Part shown: positions 1 through 8,503 of the stretch, one piece after another
Layout: every line of letters begins with the position of its first letter
How positions within the stretch are numbered: position 1 is the first letter of the stretch
Translations under genes and position numbers: made by a program
Notes under the pieces: generated by a model
The model's database searches: none
Told to the model about the DNA's origin: nothing
Seen by the model: the letters and a program-made list of their open reading frames with translations, nothing else
Assembly: GCA_015075745.1 (NCBI GenBank)
Contig: JABTTW010000002.1
Location: 310,001 to 374,000 of the forward strand
DNA from: Planctomycetia bacterium
GTDB lineage: Bacteria > Planctomycetota > Phycisphaerae > UBA1845 > UTPLA1
DNA: 64,000 bases
Reading direction: 5' to 3'

Positions 1-166
1 CAGAGGGCCATGCTACCCAATCCGGTCGCAAGAGGATCACGAGCACTGACGCCCCTACCGCAGAGCCATCGGAACGCGGTCATGTTGGCTATCGGCACTT
101 CGTCCACTCATCTGAGCCCCCAGACCATTTTCGAACAGCGAGGTCCCGAAATGACGAGTATTCGAC

Positions 167-832
167 ATGGCCGGTAACGAACCAACGGGAGCGGGTCCAT
201 CACAGTCCGAAGTCAAACCCGTTCCCAAGCGGCGGCGATCGTGGATCAGCCGGATCGCGCGGGCAGGCGAACTATTCTTCGCGGGGAGCGGGTTTATCGC
301 CCTGCTTCTGGTGGCTACGCCGGTGACCAACTGGTTGTTCGATGTGCTGGCTTGCGAATCGGAGCTCAAGCCGGCGAAGTACATTATTTGTCCGGGGGGG
401 GACGCGGCACGGATCATCGAGAGTGCCCGACTGCTGAGCGAGGGCTTTGGCGAGTATCTGATCGTGAGCAATCACGGGCCGTTTACGGCGGCGATGCGCG
501 ACCTGGCGGTGGAATGGGGCGCTGATCCTGAGCGGATACTGATGGACAACGATTCGGTGAAGACGCGTCATCATGCGCGGTCGATCATCGAGCACCTCGG
601 TGTCGATCCGGCCAGGGATTCGTGCATTGTGGTTACGAGTTACACGCACATGGCCCGGTGCAAGGCGTGCTTTGAGAAGGCCGGCTACAGGCATTTGATA
701 ATGCGGGAGCCAAGATGGGAGCGATCGATGCGTCCGATTGACCGGAATTGGAAGTGGCGATTCAAGATTCTGCCGGAACTGATCTACGAATACGCGGCGT
801 GGGGCGAGTATTGGGTGCGCGGCGAGGTATGA
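167..832 (+). CDS. DUF218 / YdcF-like membrane-anchored protein
   Basis: The 221-residue product has a basic N-terminus, one hydrophobic segment at about residues 36-61, and then a DUF218 (YdcF/SanA-type) domain. The family pattern is visible: a strand-loop YIICPGGDAARI near residue 72, an Asp-Ser-x-x-T motif near 129-133, and VTSYTHMARC near 156-164, which matches the conserved V-T-S-x-x-H-M-x-R block. DUF218 proteins are thought to act in envelope or polysaccharide metabolism, but no general reaction is established. The domain probably faces the periplasm because it follows a single membrane anchor. The next gene downstream is a PaaK/CapK-like protein, which fits a polysaccharide role only loosely. 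The ATG start has no strong ribosome binding site. Confidence 0.75.
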   Translation: MAGNEPTGAGPSQSEVKPVPKRRRSWISRIARAGELFFAGSGFIALLLVATPVTNWLFDVLACESELKPAKYIICPGGDAARIIESARLLSEGFGEYLIVSNHGPFTAAMRDLAVEWGADPERILMDNDSVKTRHHARSIIEHLGVDPARDSCIVVTSYTHMARCKACFEKAGYRHLIMREPRWERSMRPIDRNWKWRFKILPELIYEYAAWGEYWVRGEV

Positions 833-958
833 GGGCTGGGAGGAAACGGGGGATTCGGTCGATTCATAGGGATGTCCACTGTTTCCGGGAGTCTCGGTCG
901 CATCGGCGCATCGCGTCGATCATCGGTCGCGCAGCGCGAATCGCATCGCGGCGTGGTG

Positions 959-2374
959 ATGCTGTCTCAGCTTCACGAGCGGCTTCTTGGGCGCGAGACT
1001 TTTTCGCTGGCCGCGGGGCTGGAAGTTTCTCAATGGCAGTCACGGGAAGCGACCACGGCGCTGCAGATGGAGAAGCTGCGCCGACTGGTTGCTCATGCGG
1101 CGAGATGCTGTCCCTATTATCGAGCGCTTCACCTGCTGCCGCCGGAGGAACTTGCGCGACCTGGCGATCTGGCGAAGCTACCGCTGCTTACACGGAACAT
1201 GCTGCGCGAACATGCCGAGGAGATGCGATGGTCGGCGATGCCGGGGCGGATGCTCACGGATCGGACGCACGGGACGCGGGATGAGCCGTTTGCGTTTTAC
1301 TGCGACCGGAGGCGGCAGGCGTGGGACAAGGCCAATCGGCTGCGCGGTCATCGGTGGCAGGGTTTTGAGCCGGGCGACCGGGAGCTTCATCTGTGGCCGG
1401 TGGACCCGCCGATGCGACTGACCGGGCGCGTCAAGCAGCAACTGCGGCACCTGCGCGATCGATTGCTTTGCGAGCGGCAACTGGACATCCTGACGATTGA
1501 CGATCGCGGGTTTGATGAGGCGTGGGGTGAGTGGCGGGCGTTTGATCCGGATCGCGTGACAGCGTATCCGTCGAGCCTGGCGCGGTTTTTGAGGGGCGGC
1601 GGCGCGGCACTGGAGAACGCGGGCTCGTCGAGTCTGCGCACGGTTTTTCTGACGGGCGAGGTGACATTCGCGTGGCAGGAGCGGGCGGTGCGCGAGCAGC
1701 TTGGGGCGGCGGCAGCGCAGTGCTACGGTTTGCAGGAGGCGGGGGCGATTGCGTTTGAGTGCGAGCAAGGGAGTTGGCACGTCTGCGATGAGTCGGTCAT
1801 GGTTGAGATTGTTCGCGAGGGGCGGGCGGCTCGGGCGGGCGAGCTGGGTGAAGTGGTTGTCACCGCGATTGAAAGCCGTGCGATGCCCGTCATCCGATAT
1901 TGCACGGGGGACGTGGTTCGGGCGGGAGCGGCGGCGTGCGCGTGTGGGCGCGGGCTGTCTGTGATGCCGCGGGTGCTGGGGCGAACGGGGGATTTTCTCA
2001 ATGCGGCAGACGGCGAGATGATTGAGCCGGCGAGCGTGGTTGCGTCGCTTGCGGGGGTGCTGGAAGATGGCGCGTATCAGGTGCGGCAGGATGAGATGGG
2101 CAGCGTGGAACTATCGACGCTGGAGCGTTTCGGCGACCGGGGGCGCGGGCCGTTTGAGGCGGCGCGGCGCCTTGCCAAACTGATCGGCGCGGAGAATGAT
2201 GTGTCCGTGCGGAGGGTCGCCGACCTGGAGCGATCGCGTTTTGGGAAGTGCCGGTATGTTCAATCGGCACAGACGGAGCTATGCCTGGCGCAGCCGCGTG
2301 ACGAGTCTATCAAACAATCGTGTCAGATAAACCGACAACCACCGACTCCGCGGAATATCCCACCGCGACCCTGA
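959..2374 (+). CDS. PaaK/CapK-like AMP-ligase homologue with degenerate ATP motif
   Basis: This protein resembles phenylacetate-CoA ligase/CapK family adenylate-forming enzymes along its full length and is a paralogue of the protein at 30679-32016. Shared blocks include LEVSQW near the start, YPSSLARFL in the middle, VFLTGEV, and a C-terminal G-x-C-x-C-G-R-G-L-x-V-M stretch. Two key motifs are altered. The ATP-binding loop, TGGSTGAPL in the paralogue, reads THGTRDEPF here, and the YRTGD motif reads YCTGD. Activity may be lost or changed. I start it at ATG 959, where similarity to the paralogue begins; an in-frame ATG at 872 would add 29 Arg/Ser-rich residues. The C-terminus runs about 35 residues past the paralogue and overlaps the next gene by 55 bp. 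Confidence 0.72.
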   Translation: MLSQLHERLLGRETFSLAAGLEVSQWQSREATTALQMEKLRRLVAHAARCCPYYRALHLLPPEELARPGDLAKLPLLTRNMLREHAEEMRWSAMPGRMLTDRTHGTRDEPFAFYCDRRRQAWDKANRLRGHRWQGFEPGDRELHLWPVDPPMRLTGRVKQQLRHLRDRLLCERQLDILTIDDRGFDEAWGEWRAFDPDRVTAYPSSLARFLRGGGAALENAGSSSLRTVFLTGEVTFAWQERAVREQLGAAAAQCYGLQEAGAIAFECEQGSWHVCDESVMVEIVREGRAARAGELGEVVVTAIESRAMPVIRYCTGDVVRAGAAACACGRGLSVMPRVLGRTGDFLNAADGEMIEPASVVASLAGVLEDGAYQVRQDEMGSVELSTLERFGDRGRGPFEAARRLAKLIGAENDVSVRRVADLERSRFGKCRYVQSAQTELCLAQPRDESIKQSCQINRQPPTPRNIPPRP

Positions 2375-3180
2375 GCGAACTGCCGCAGGACGAATTGCTG
2401 CGGTATGGGCAGGAACTGGGCCTGACACTCGACCCTGCGCTGGGCGGGGAGGAGATCGTCCGGCGGGTCCGACAGCATCGCGAGCTGCTTATGGGGCTCG
2501 ATCGTGAGGCGATGCTCGACATCGTGGCGTGGGGGCGGCGGCCTGTTCGACGCAGCGCCGGGCGGGAGCACCTGGCGCGGGAGATCGCCAAGATTCAGCG
2601 GACGAATTACGAAGATTTATCGATTCGCGGGCTGATGACGCTGGCGCGGTTGCGAGGGTTGCCAGCGAATTCGACGGACGAGACTGAGAAGCTCATTGAC
2701 ATTCTGCGCACGAACGACGGGATCTGGCGGCGGATCGCTGACAAGCGGCGGCGATGGATCGGCTCGCTGCTGACGCGGGTGATCGAGGGTAAACAGGAGG
2801 AGTCGACCGACGAGTATCGCTTTCTGCCGGAGGACGGGCCGCACAACTCTGAGCCGGTGAAGTCGTCGCTGAAGTCGCAGTTTGAGACTCATGGGATTGT
2901 CGGGGGCATCGCCCACAAATTACGCGGCGCGGCGGATGACTACATTCAGATCAAGCTGGACGAGATTGAGGCGCGCATCGACGCCAAGCTGGACCAGATT
3001 GACGCACGGCTGAGTGAGTGGCGCGACCGGGAAGTGGCGAACCGGCTGCGCATTCTGCGCATCACGCTGGTATTCACCGTGCTTGTCGCCCTGCTGAGCC
3101 TTGGGTATAACTATGCCAAGCGAAACGTTGAGAAGACGGGGCAGGCGACGAGTCAAGCCGGCGAAGGCGTCGTTCCGTGA
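2320..3180 (+). CDS. Hypothetical protein with C-terminal membrane anchor
   Basis: A 286-residue protein starting at GTG that overlaps the end of the preceding gene. Residues about 18-60 (LPQDELLRYGQELGL and onward) look like a small helical Rho-N or SAP-type domain. A second helical block around 95-130 follows a basic stretch. Residues about 205-238 form a charged helix with heptad-like spacing (DEIEARIDAKLDQIDARL), probably a coiled coil. One hydrophobic helix near 248-268 lies just before a short tail. The layout suggests a cytoplasmic protein tethered at its C-terminus. I do not recognise a named family. Overlap with the upstream ligase homologue suggests co-transcription. Confidence 0.6.
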   Translation: MSDKPTTTDSAEYPTATLSELPQDELLRYGQELGLTLDPALGGEEIVRRVRQHRELLMGLDREAMLDIVAWGRRPVRRSAGREHLAREIAKIQRTNYEDLSIRGLMTLARLRGLPANSTDETEKLIDILRTNDGIWRRIADKRRRWIGSLLTRVIEGKQEESTDEYRFLPEDGPHNSEPVKSSLKSQFETHGIVGGIAHKLRGAADDYIQIKLDEIEARIDAKLDQIDARLSEWRDREVANRLRILRITLVFTVLVALLSLGYNYAKRNVEKTGQATSQAGEGVVP

Positions 3181-3237
3181 ACGAGCGACGCGGCCCGAAC
3201 GAACAACCACTTTTTTAAGTGATGCAGGCGGTCGAAG

Positions 3238-3717
3238 ATGTACGAACGACTTTCAAGCCGGGTCGATAAGATCATCAAGCTCTCCCAGGATATCGCGCGG
3301 GACTATGATCAGGACTACGTCGGGACGGAGCATCTGCTGCTGGCGATCCTTCAGGAGGGGACGGGGGTCGGGGCGAGACTGCTTAACGAACAGGGGATGG
3401 GTCTGGCGCGGGTGAAGGAAGTGGTGGATCGTCTGATGCTGAAGAGCGCCGAGGAGACGTGGGTCTTCGGGCGGCTGCCGGGGACGCCGCACTTTCGCAA
3501 TGTGATGGCGATCGCGATTGAAGAAGCGCGGCAGTTTGAGAGCAAGGAAGTTTGCAGTGAGCACATGCTGCTGGCGCTGGCGCGCGAGGAGGGAAGCGTG
3601 GCGCAGGCGACGCTTCTGGAGCTGGGCATCAAGGCGGGGACGCTGCGGGCGAAGCTTCGGGCGTATCTCGACGCGCAGGAAGGCAAGAAAGGCGTTTCGG
3701 AGCCGGAGGCATCCTAG
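3238..3717 (+). CDS. Stand-alone Clp N-terminal (Clp_N) repeat protein
   Basis: The 159-residue product consists only of the double Clp_N domain normally found at the N-terminus of ClpA/ClpC unfoldases. The first repeat covers about residues 4-72 (SQDIARDYDQDYVGTEHLLL), the second about 80-150 (EARQFESKEVCSEHMLLAL). No AAA+ module, Walker A motif or ClpP-binding loop follows. The family precedent is an adaptor or substrate-recognition module working with a Clp ATPase encoded elsewhere; that role is inference here. The gene lies 57 bp after the preceding hypothetical gene and is convergent with the TPR-YggX gene. Confidence 0.85.
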   Translation: MYERLSSRVDKIIKLSQDIARDYDQDYVGTEHLLLAILQEGTGVGARLLNEQGMGLARVKEVVDRLMLKSAEETWVFGRLPGTPHFRNVMAIAIEEARQFESKEVCSEHMLLALAREEGSVAQATLLELGIKAGTLRAKLRAYLDAQEGKKGVSEPEAS

Positions 3718-3802
3718 CGGCGGCGGCGCATTCGCGTGACGGGGCCGAGCGTCACACAATCCAAGTGGACATTGAGTATCAACGGAAGCGCGTGCGGACC
3801 GA

Positions 3803-4405
3803 TCAGGTCAGCATGAGGAATTCCTTCATGTGCTTGTCGTAGACTTCCTGAGCCTGGGGGTCGAACATGGGCAGGCGCAGTTCGTTGATGACCTTGGTGC
3901 CCATGCCAACCCATTCTTTCCAGCAGGCCTGACAGACGCTTGCGAGAATCTCTTCGCCGAGCGCGCCTTTGAAGGGACGCTCATTGAGGGCGGGACCGTT
4001 GCCGCCGCAGCGTCGACATGAGAAGCCTGGGGTGCCGCCGCCCGGCGAGATCTGCGAGATTTGCTTTTCCGCGACGGTGGGGATCGGGGCGCCGAGGCTT
4101 TCGAGCAGCTCGCCCATTTTTTTCATGGGCATGAGGTCGCCGTTTTTGTGGGCGACGCGGTAGCCGTTGGTGAGGGTCTGGATGGCGAGATCGCGGAGGC
4201 CGGCGCCGATCTGCGACTCGCCGAGGAGTTCGTAGGCCTTGGAGTTTTTGCTGTTTAGGGCGAGGACGCGCTGGAGGCTGGGGCCGGCTTCTTCGGGCCT
4301 GCCTGCTTCGAGGAGGGCGCTACCCAGTGCGAAGTTGGCCAATTCGTCGCCGGGGTTGGCTTCGGCCTGCAGTTTTAGTTTTTGGATACGCTCTTCGTTG
4401 GACAT
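3803..4405 (-). CDS. TPR protein fused to YggX-like Fe(2+)-trafficking domain
   Basis: Residues 1-105 form two to three tetratricopeptide-like helical hairpins (ELANFALGSALLEAGRPEEA; KAYELLGESQIGAGL). From about residue 128 the protein follows the YggX/Fe(2+)-trafficking pattern: Cys, then ERPFKGALGEEI, W-x-x-W-style helix CWKEWVGMGTKVINELRL, and a terminal DPQAQEVYDKHMKEFL. Unlike free-standing YggX, it has two CxxC pairs (C130/C133 and C158/C161) that could bind a metal. YggX proteins protect labile iron and Fe-S clusters from oxidation. I have seen similar TPR fusions in Planctomycetota, which supports the phylum call. A GGAG sits 8 bases before the ATG. Confidence 0.82.
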   Translation of the reverse strand: MSNEERIQKLKLQAEANPGDELANFALGSALLEAGRPEEAGPSLQRVLALNSKNSKAYELLGESQIGAGLRDLAIQTLTNGYRVAHKNGDLMPMKKMGELLESLGAPIPTVAEKQISQISPGGGTPGFSCRRCGGNGPALNERPFKGALGEEILASVCQACWKEWVGMGTKVINELRLPMFDPQAQEVYDKHMKEFLMLT

Positions 4406-4511
4406 CTGGCTGTCTCCATCGCGGCACTCTCCGAGGCCGCATGTGGGATGAATGTTGATTGATACGGAGGGATTTTAGCGTGCGACCGCGGCGAGGTCGA
4501 CCGCGCGGCGG

Positions 4512-5567
4512 TCAGGTCGCGGCGGCGGGCTCGGCGAGGGCGAGTTTGGCGGCTTCCAATTCCTCCTTGGGGCGCGTTTTCCAGCGGCGGTGGATCCAGA
4601 GATATTGCTCGGGGGCGGCGCGGATCGCGGTCTCCATGGCCTTGGAGTATTCCTGGGTGATCCAGAGGAGCGGGTTTTCCTTGTCCTGCCATTCGTGGGG
4701 GTAGATGATGCGATCGACGCAGATTTCGTATTTGAAACCTTCGGCGATGCGGCGGGCGCATCCGCAGACGATGGGGACCTGCAGGTCCATGGCGAGCAAG
4801 CCGATGGATTTGTAGGTGGAGGCCTTGCGACCGAGGAAGTCGACGAAGATTCCCTTGCTGCCGGCGTTCTGGTCGGCGATGAAGCAGAGGGCGCCGCGGG
4901 ACTGGATGACGTCTTCGGCGGACTGGGTGGCGCCTTTTTTGTAGAGGAGACGGAGGCCGCTTTGCTCGCGGCGATCGAGGAGGTAGCGGTTGAGGTATTC
5001 GTTGTCCAGGGGCCGCATGACGGCGACGATGTCGAAGCCGAGGATGGCGAGGGTGTAGCCGAGCAGTTCCCAGTTGCCGTAGTGGCCGGTGAGCATGATG
5101 CAGCCGCGCTTGCCAAGGAGGACGCGGATGGCCTCGTCGAGGCTGCGGAGCTGAATGTGGCGGGCCCAGGTCCATTGGGTGATGAGCCGCGGGGCGAGGA
5201 GGAGTTCGACGGCGAGCATGGCGAGCTGCTGCATGGACCTGAGGGCGACTCTTTTCACTTCTTCATCGGAGTATTCGGGGAAGGCGGCGCGGATGTGGGT
5301 TTCGGCGCGGTTGCGGTGGTCGCGGAACTTTCCGAGGAGGCGGTTGAGGGCGTATTCGACCTTGGCGAGCCAGCGGAAAATGGCGATGGACTTGAGCCAG
5401 CGGGGGAACCTTGTCTCGGGGAGGGCGTGCGGGAGCCAGAACCAGAGCCAGCCGAGCGAGCGCATCATGCGGAGATTCGTCTCGATGGGCACGCTGGAGA
5501 AGAGGGTCGCGACGAAGCGTACGGCGACGTACTGCGCGTAATCAATCCAGGGGCGGCGGGCTCTCAT
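4512..5567 (-). CDS. LpxL/HtrB-family lipid A acyltransferase
   Basis: The 351-residue product belongs to the lysophospholipid/lauroyl acyltransferase family that adds secondary acyl chains to lipid A on the inner membrane. The catalytic HX4(D/E) motif is present as GHYGNWE (His162 to Glu167). Further family marks are an N-terminal hydrophobic region, RGALCFIADQNAG (conserved D-Q block) and a late WIHRRWKTRP, which matches the usual W-x-H-x-R-W-K motif. I use ATG 5567 because the upstream in-frame extension is Arg/Pro-rich and unlike the family. It is divergent from mreC with about 125 bp between starts. Its presence implies an outer membrane with acylated lipid. Confidence 0.85.
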   Translation of the reverse strand: MRARRPWIDYAQYVAVRFVATLFSSVPIETNLRMMRSLGWLWFWLPHALPETRFPRWLKSIAIFRWLAKVEYALNRLLGKFRDHRNRAETHIRAAFPEYSDEEVKRVALRSMQQLAMLAVELLLAPRLITQWTWARHIQLRSLDEAIRVLLGKRGCIMLTGHYGNWELLGYTLAILGFDIVAVMRPLDNEYLNRYLLDRREQSGLRLLYKKGATQSAEDVIQSRGALCFIADQNAGSKGIFVDFLGRKASTYKSIGLLAMDLQVPIVCGCARRIAEGFKYEICVDRIIYPHEWQDKENPLLWITQEYSKAMETAIRAAPEQYLWIHRRWKTRPKEELEAAKLALAEPAAAT

Positions 5568-5692
5568 CTTTCTGATTCTACACGTCGCCGGCCATGCGGC
5601 GAACAGGCGGATCGGCGGCGGTCTTTGTAGCGCGTCAAAATGCGGGGCGGGCGGCATTCGCGCATCACGGCTCGGTGATACAATCCCGGCCA

Positions 5693-6649
5693 ATGTCGAT
5701 TTGGCGATCGAAACCCAACCGCGAGACGGTCTTCGTGATCCTGATGATTGTTTCGGGGCTTTCGCTGCTTGCGCCGCCGGGATTGAGCGACTCGGTCAAG
5801 CATATTGTGCAGTTCATGGTGCCGGCGCAGGACCTGGGGCGGACGGCGGTGATGACATTCATTGGGCGGGTTGAGGCGCTGAGCGACAAGGATTCGAAGG
5901 ATGAGCCTTCGGACCTGGTGCTGAGGGAGCTTGCGGCGGAGCGGGCGCTGAACCTGCAACTCGAGGGTGAGGTGAATCGGCTGCGCGGTTTGCGCGAGGG
6001 GAATGTTCCGCCGGCGGTGCCGCTATTGGATGCGCGGGTAGTGGCGCGGGATATCGCGGCTTGGCGGGATTCGGCGCTGGTGGCACGCGGGTCGCTTCGG
6101 GGAGTTGGGTGGAAGGACTGGGTGGCGTCGCGCTTTTTCATTAATCGCGGGAGTGCCAGCGAGGTGCAACCGGGGCAAGTTGTGCTGGCGCGCGAATGTC
6201 TGATCGGGCGAGTGGATCAGGTGAGCCCCTACATGGCGCGGGTACGGCTTCTGTGCGACAAGGAGAGTCCGCGGATCGCGGTGCGGATTGCATCGCGGGT
6301 CGGGAACGAGTTTCGATTCATCAATTTCGAGTGCAGCCTGCGCGGGTCGGGCATGGGCAAGATGTCGATTGAGAATGTGGAGGCGCGATACATCGAGAGC
6401 GCCGGCGAAACGGAGGAGCCCGGGGCGGAGACGGAGCTGCGCATCAAGGTGGGCGATCTGGTGTATACGTCGCCGGACCAATTCGGGCTGCCGGCGCCGA
6501 TGGTCGTCGGTCGTATCACCGAGATTACCGAGAATCCCCTCAAGCGGCTGGTCCACAACCTCGTCGTCGAGCCCCTGGTGACGATCGATCAACTTCAGGA
6601 TGTGTTCGTGATTCCGCTTTTGGGCGAGGCGCCGCTGAAGATTCCTTGA
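5693..6649 (+). CDS. mreC: Rod-shape-determining protein MreC
   Basis: The 318-residue product has the MreC layout: a short cytoplasmic start, one membrane helix at about residues 12-30 (VFVILMIVSGLSLLAPPG), a periplasmic coiled coil at about 70-110, and a beta-barrel region from about 120 with the family pattern ARVVARDIAAW, INRGSASEVQPGQVV and CLIGRVDQVSPYMARVRLL. MreC links the cytoplasmic MreB filament to peptidoglycan synthases. No mreB or mreD gene adjoins it, which is unusual since the three often form an operon. ATG 5693 is chosen because the helix then starts at the normal distance from the N-terminus. Confidence 0.85.
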   Translation: MSIWRSKPNRETVFVILMIVSGLSLLAPPGLSDSVKHIVQFMVPAQDLGRTAVMTFIGRVEALSDKDSKDEPSDLVLRELAAERALNLQLEGEVNRLRGLREGNVPPAVPLLDARVVARDIAAWRDSALVARGSLRGVGWKDWVASRFFINRGSASEVQPGQVVLARECLIGRVDQVSPYMARVRLLCDKESPRIAVRIASRVGNEFRFINFECSLRGSGMGKMSIENVEARYIESAGETEEPGAETELRIKVGDLVYTSPDQFGLPAPMVVGRITEITENPLKRLVHNLVVEPLVTIDQLQDVFVIPLLGEAPLKIP

Positions 6650-6709
6650 TACGTGAGGGGCCGCGCCGGCTTGCCGCCGAGGTGAGCCAACTCGCCAGAA
6701 TCGGCTACA

Positions 6710-7534
6710 ATGAACTCGATGAAACGATTTCGACGACACGATAAGCCGGGGCGGCACTACCCGACTCGACCTGATGCCCACGAGCGAAAGACATCGCGCG
6801 CCGCGGAAGTTCTGCACGTTGACGAGCATTTGATCATTGTTGCCAAGCCTCCGCGGGTGAGCCTGGACATTGCGTGGGACGACGAGCCGACGATCCTCGA
6901 TCAACTGACGACGCTGGGGCACGCATCGGCGGATGACACGCTGCTGCCGGTTTACATGATGGACCCGCTGCTGAGCGGAGTCGCGGTGCTGGCGCGGGAC
7001 GAGCAGTTGTTTGCAACGCTTCGCCCGCAATTCGTGTCGGGCACGGCTTCGATCACCTGCGACGTGCTGGTGCGCGGGCGCGTATCCGAGCGGGAGGGGG
7101 CGATCGAAAACCGCATTCGCCCCAAGCGATCGGGTAACGGCATGCTTTGCGTCGACGACACCGACGGGGCGGAGGCCAAGACGGCGTGGGCGCTGAAGGA
7201 CAGTTTTGTCGGCATGGCGTATCTTGAATGTCGACCGAGGCCGGCCGATCCGAACGTGGCGCGGGTACACCTTCAGCACATCGGACTGCCGCTGATTGTC
7301 GACGGTTCGTACGGCGGCGGAACGGAGCTGCGGCTCTCGTCGTTTAAGGCGGGGTATCGACCCAGTCCTCGGCACCCGGAGCGGCCGCTGCTCGATCGGG
7401 TTTCGCTGCACGTTTCGGGCATCAGCTTTGCGCATCCGGTCACGGGAGCGAGCCTTTCGTATCAAGTGGAGGCGCCGAAGGATTTTCGGGCGGCGCTGCA
7501 TCAATTGGAGCGGCACGGTCGGATTCCGCGATGA
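6710..7534 (+). CDS. RluA-type pseudouridine synthase homologue, altered active-site motif
   Basis: The fold of the RluA family is recognisable: VLHVDEHLIIVAKPP near residues 34-48, the catalytic region near 81-97, RVHLQHIGLPLIVDGSYGG (the conserved H-L-x-x-x-G-x-P-I-x-G-D-x-x-Y-G block) and a C-terminal SLHVSGISFAHPVTG. The active-site motif, usually HRLDxxTSGLL, reads VYMMDPLLSGVAV: the catalytic Asp (D85) is kept but the preceding Arg is replaced by Met. The enzyme may be altered in specificity, or inactive. A second in-frame ATG at 6719 is an alternative start. It would modify rRNA or tRNA uridines if active. Confidence 0.72.
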   Translation: MNSMKRFRRHDKPGRHYPTRPDAHERKTSRAAEVLHVDEHLIIVAKPPRVSLDIAWDDEPTILDQLTTLGHASADDTLLPVYMMDPLLSGVAVLARDEQLFATLRPQFVSGTASITCDVLVRGRVSEREGAIENRIRPKRSGNGMLCVDDTDGAEAKTAWALKDSFVGMAYLECRPRPADPNVARVHLQHIGLPLIVDGSYGGGTELRLSSFKAGYRPSPRHPERPLLDRVSLHVSGISFAHPVTGASLSYQVEAPKDFRAALHQLERHGRIPR

Positions 7535-7626
7535 CACTGGTCAGCGAGGATCGTCGATGACAGGAGGCGTCCGGCGAACTCGAGTACTGTTAGGCATAGT
7601 TCGGTCCTATTCCAGGAGCTTTTGCA

Positions 7627-8163
7627 TTGACCATGAGCAAAAAAGACTTCCCCCCGCTGCGTGTCGTTCATGCCGATGAGGCGCTTCTCATTCGCGGCCA
7701 TAAGGCGGTGATTGACGGGGTTCGAGCCAAACGGTCGCGCGTGCTGCCGGACGAGCGCGGGCGGCTGGGGGAGATCATTCGCGCCGACGACCCGTGGTTT
7801 GAGAAATTCGGGCAGGTCTATTTCACCACGACCTTTCCGGGAATCGTGAAGGCCTGGCACTATCACAAGCTGCAGACGGATCACTTCTACTGCATTCGCG
7901 GGACAATCAAGCTGGCGATGTACGATGCGCGCGAGGGCTCGGCGACGAAGGGCGAAGTGAACGAGATTTACATGAGCGAGCATCTGCCGTCGCTGGTGTG
8001 CATTCCGCCCGGGGTTTATCACGGCTGGATGAACGTGTGCGACGTGGAGACGATCGTCGTGAACATGACGACGGAGTGCTACGACTACAAGAAGCCGGAC
8101 GAGTTTCGGGCCCATCCGCACGAGAACGACATCCCCTATGACTGGACGCGCAAGGATGGTTGA
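7627..8163 (+). CDS. RmlC-like cupin, dTDP-4-dehydrorhamnose 3,5-epimerase family
   Basis: The 178-residue protein has the RmlC cupin pattern: FGQVYFTTTFPGIVKAWHYH, then DHFYCIRGTIKLAMYDAR, and later SLVCIPPGVYHGW. The family epimerises nucleotide-linked deoxysugars on the way to rhamnose and related sugars; exact substrate cannot be told. An AGGAG at 7614-7618 lies 8 bases before TTG 7627 and 14 before ATG 7633, so the TTG is the better-spaced start. The last 96 bp of the gene are part of a 100-bp segment repeated at 8504-8603 with only three differences, all synonymous, so the gene end may have been replaced by recombination. No other rml genes are nearby. Confidence 0.78.
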   Translation: MTMSKKDFPPLRVVHADEALLIRGHKAVIDGVRAKRSRVLPDERGRLGEIIRADDPWFEKFGQVYFTTTFPGIVKAWHYHKLQTDHFYCIRGTIKLAMYDAREGSATKGEVNEIYMSEHLPSLVCIPPGVYHGWMNVCDVETIVVNMTTECYDYKKPDEFRAHPHENDIPYDWTRKDG

Positions 8164-8167
8164 GATG
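8068..8167 (+). repeat. Direct repeat copy A: 3' end of epimerase gene
   Basis: This 100-bp stretch forms the last 96 bp of the epimerase gene and four bases beyond. It matches 8504-8603 at 97 of 100 positions. The three differences (AAG/AAA, CCG/CCA, GAT/GAC) are all third-position synonymous changes in the epimerase frame. Confidence 0.93.
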
Positions 8168-8192
8168 GGAGAATTGCCGAGCGGAGAATGAA

Positions 8193-8477
8193 ATGTTCCC
8201 CGGGAACGGGCAGTCGCTGGCCTGCGCACTGATCGCCTTACTTCCAATCGTCTGTCTTGTATATTTCCTCCGGGGATTCCTCCGCTGCCGAGCGACTCTC
8301 AAGAAGAAGGAGCATCGCGTCGAAAAAACGTGCAAACGCTGCGGTTACATTCTTGCCGGGCTGACTCTGCCGAGGTGTCCCGAGTGCGGGACGCTGATCG
8401 GATTTGAAGTTCCCATGCCGGAGTTGGGCATAGACGAAGAAGAAATCCGGCGTTTTCACGACCGCAAGCCAAAGTGA
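8193..8477 (+). CDS. Small membrane protein with zinc ribbon
   Basis: About 94 residues. One hydrophobic helix near residues 8-27 (ACALIALLPIVCLVYFL) is followed by a basic stretch and a four-Cys zinc ribbon, CKRCGYILAGL and RCPECGTLIGF. This C-G-Y-x-L-x-G-L ... C-P-E-C-G pattern is common in small planctomycete proteins of unknown function. GGAG at 8183-8186 is six bases before ATG 8193, so this start is better than the upstream TTG at 8160 that would overlap the epimerase stop. The gene lies between the two copies of the epimerase 3' end and so belongs to the inserted or rearranged segment. Confidence 0.72.
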   Translation: MFPGNGQSLACALIALLPIVCLVYFLRGFLRCRATLKKKEHRVEKTCKRCGYILAGLTLPRCPECGTLIGFEVPMPELGIDEEEIRRFHDRKPK

Positions 8478-8503
8478 GCGCTCCATCGGTCTGACAGGTT
8501 GTC

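Noticed and set aside
4590..5630. Long plus-strand frame rich in Gly/Glu/Asp/Val
   Set aside because: Composition is that of a shadow of the acyltransferase gene on the other strand.
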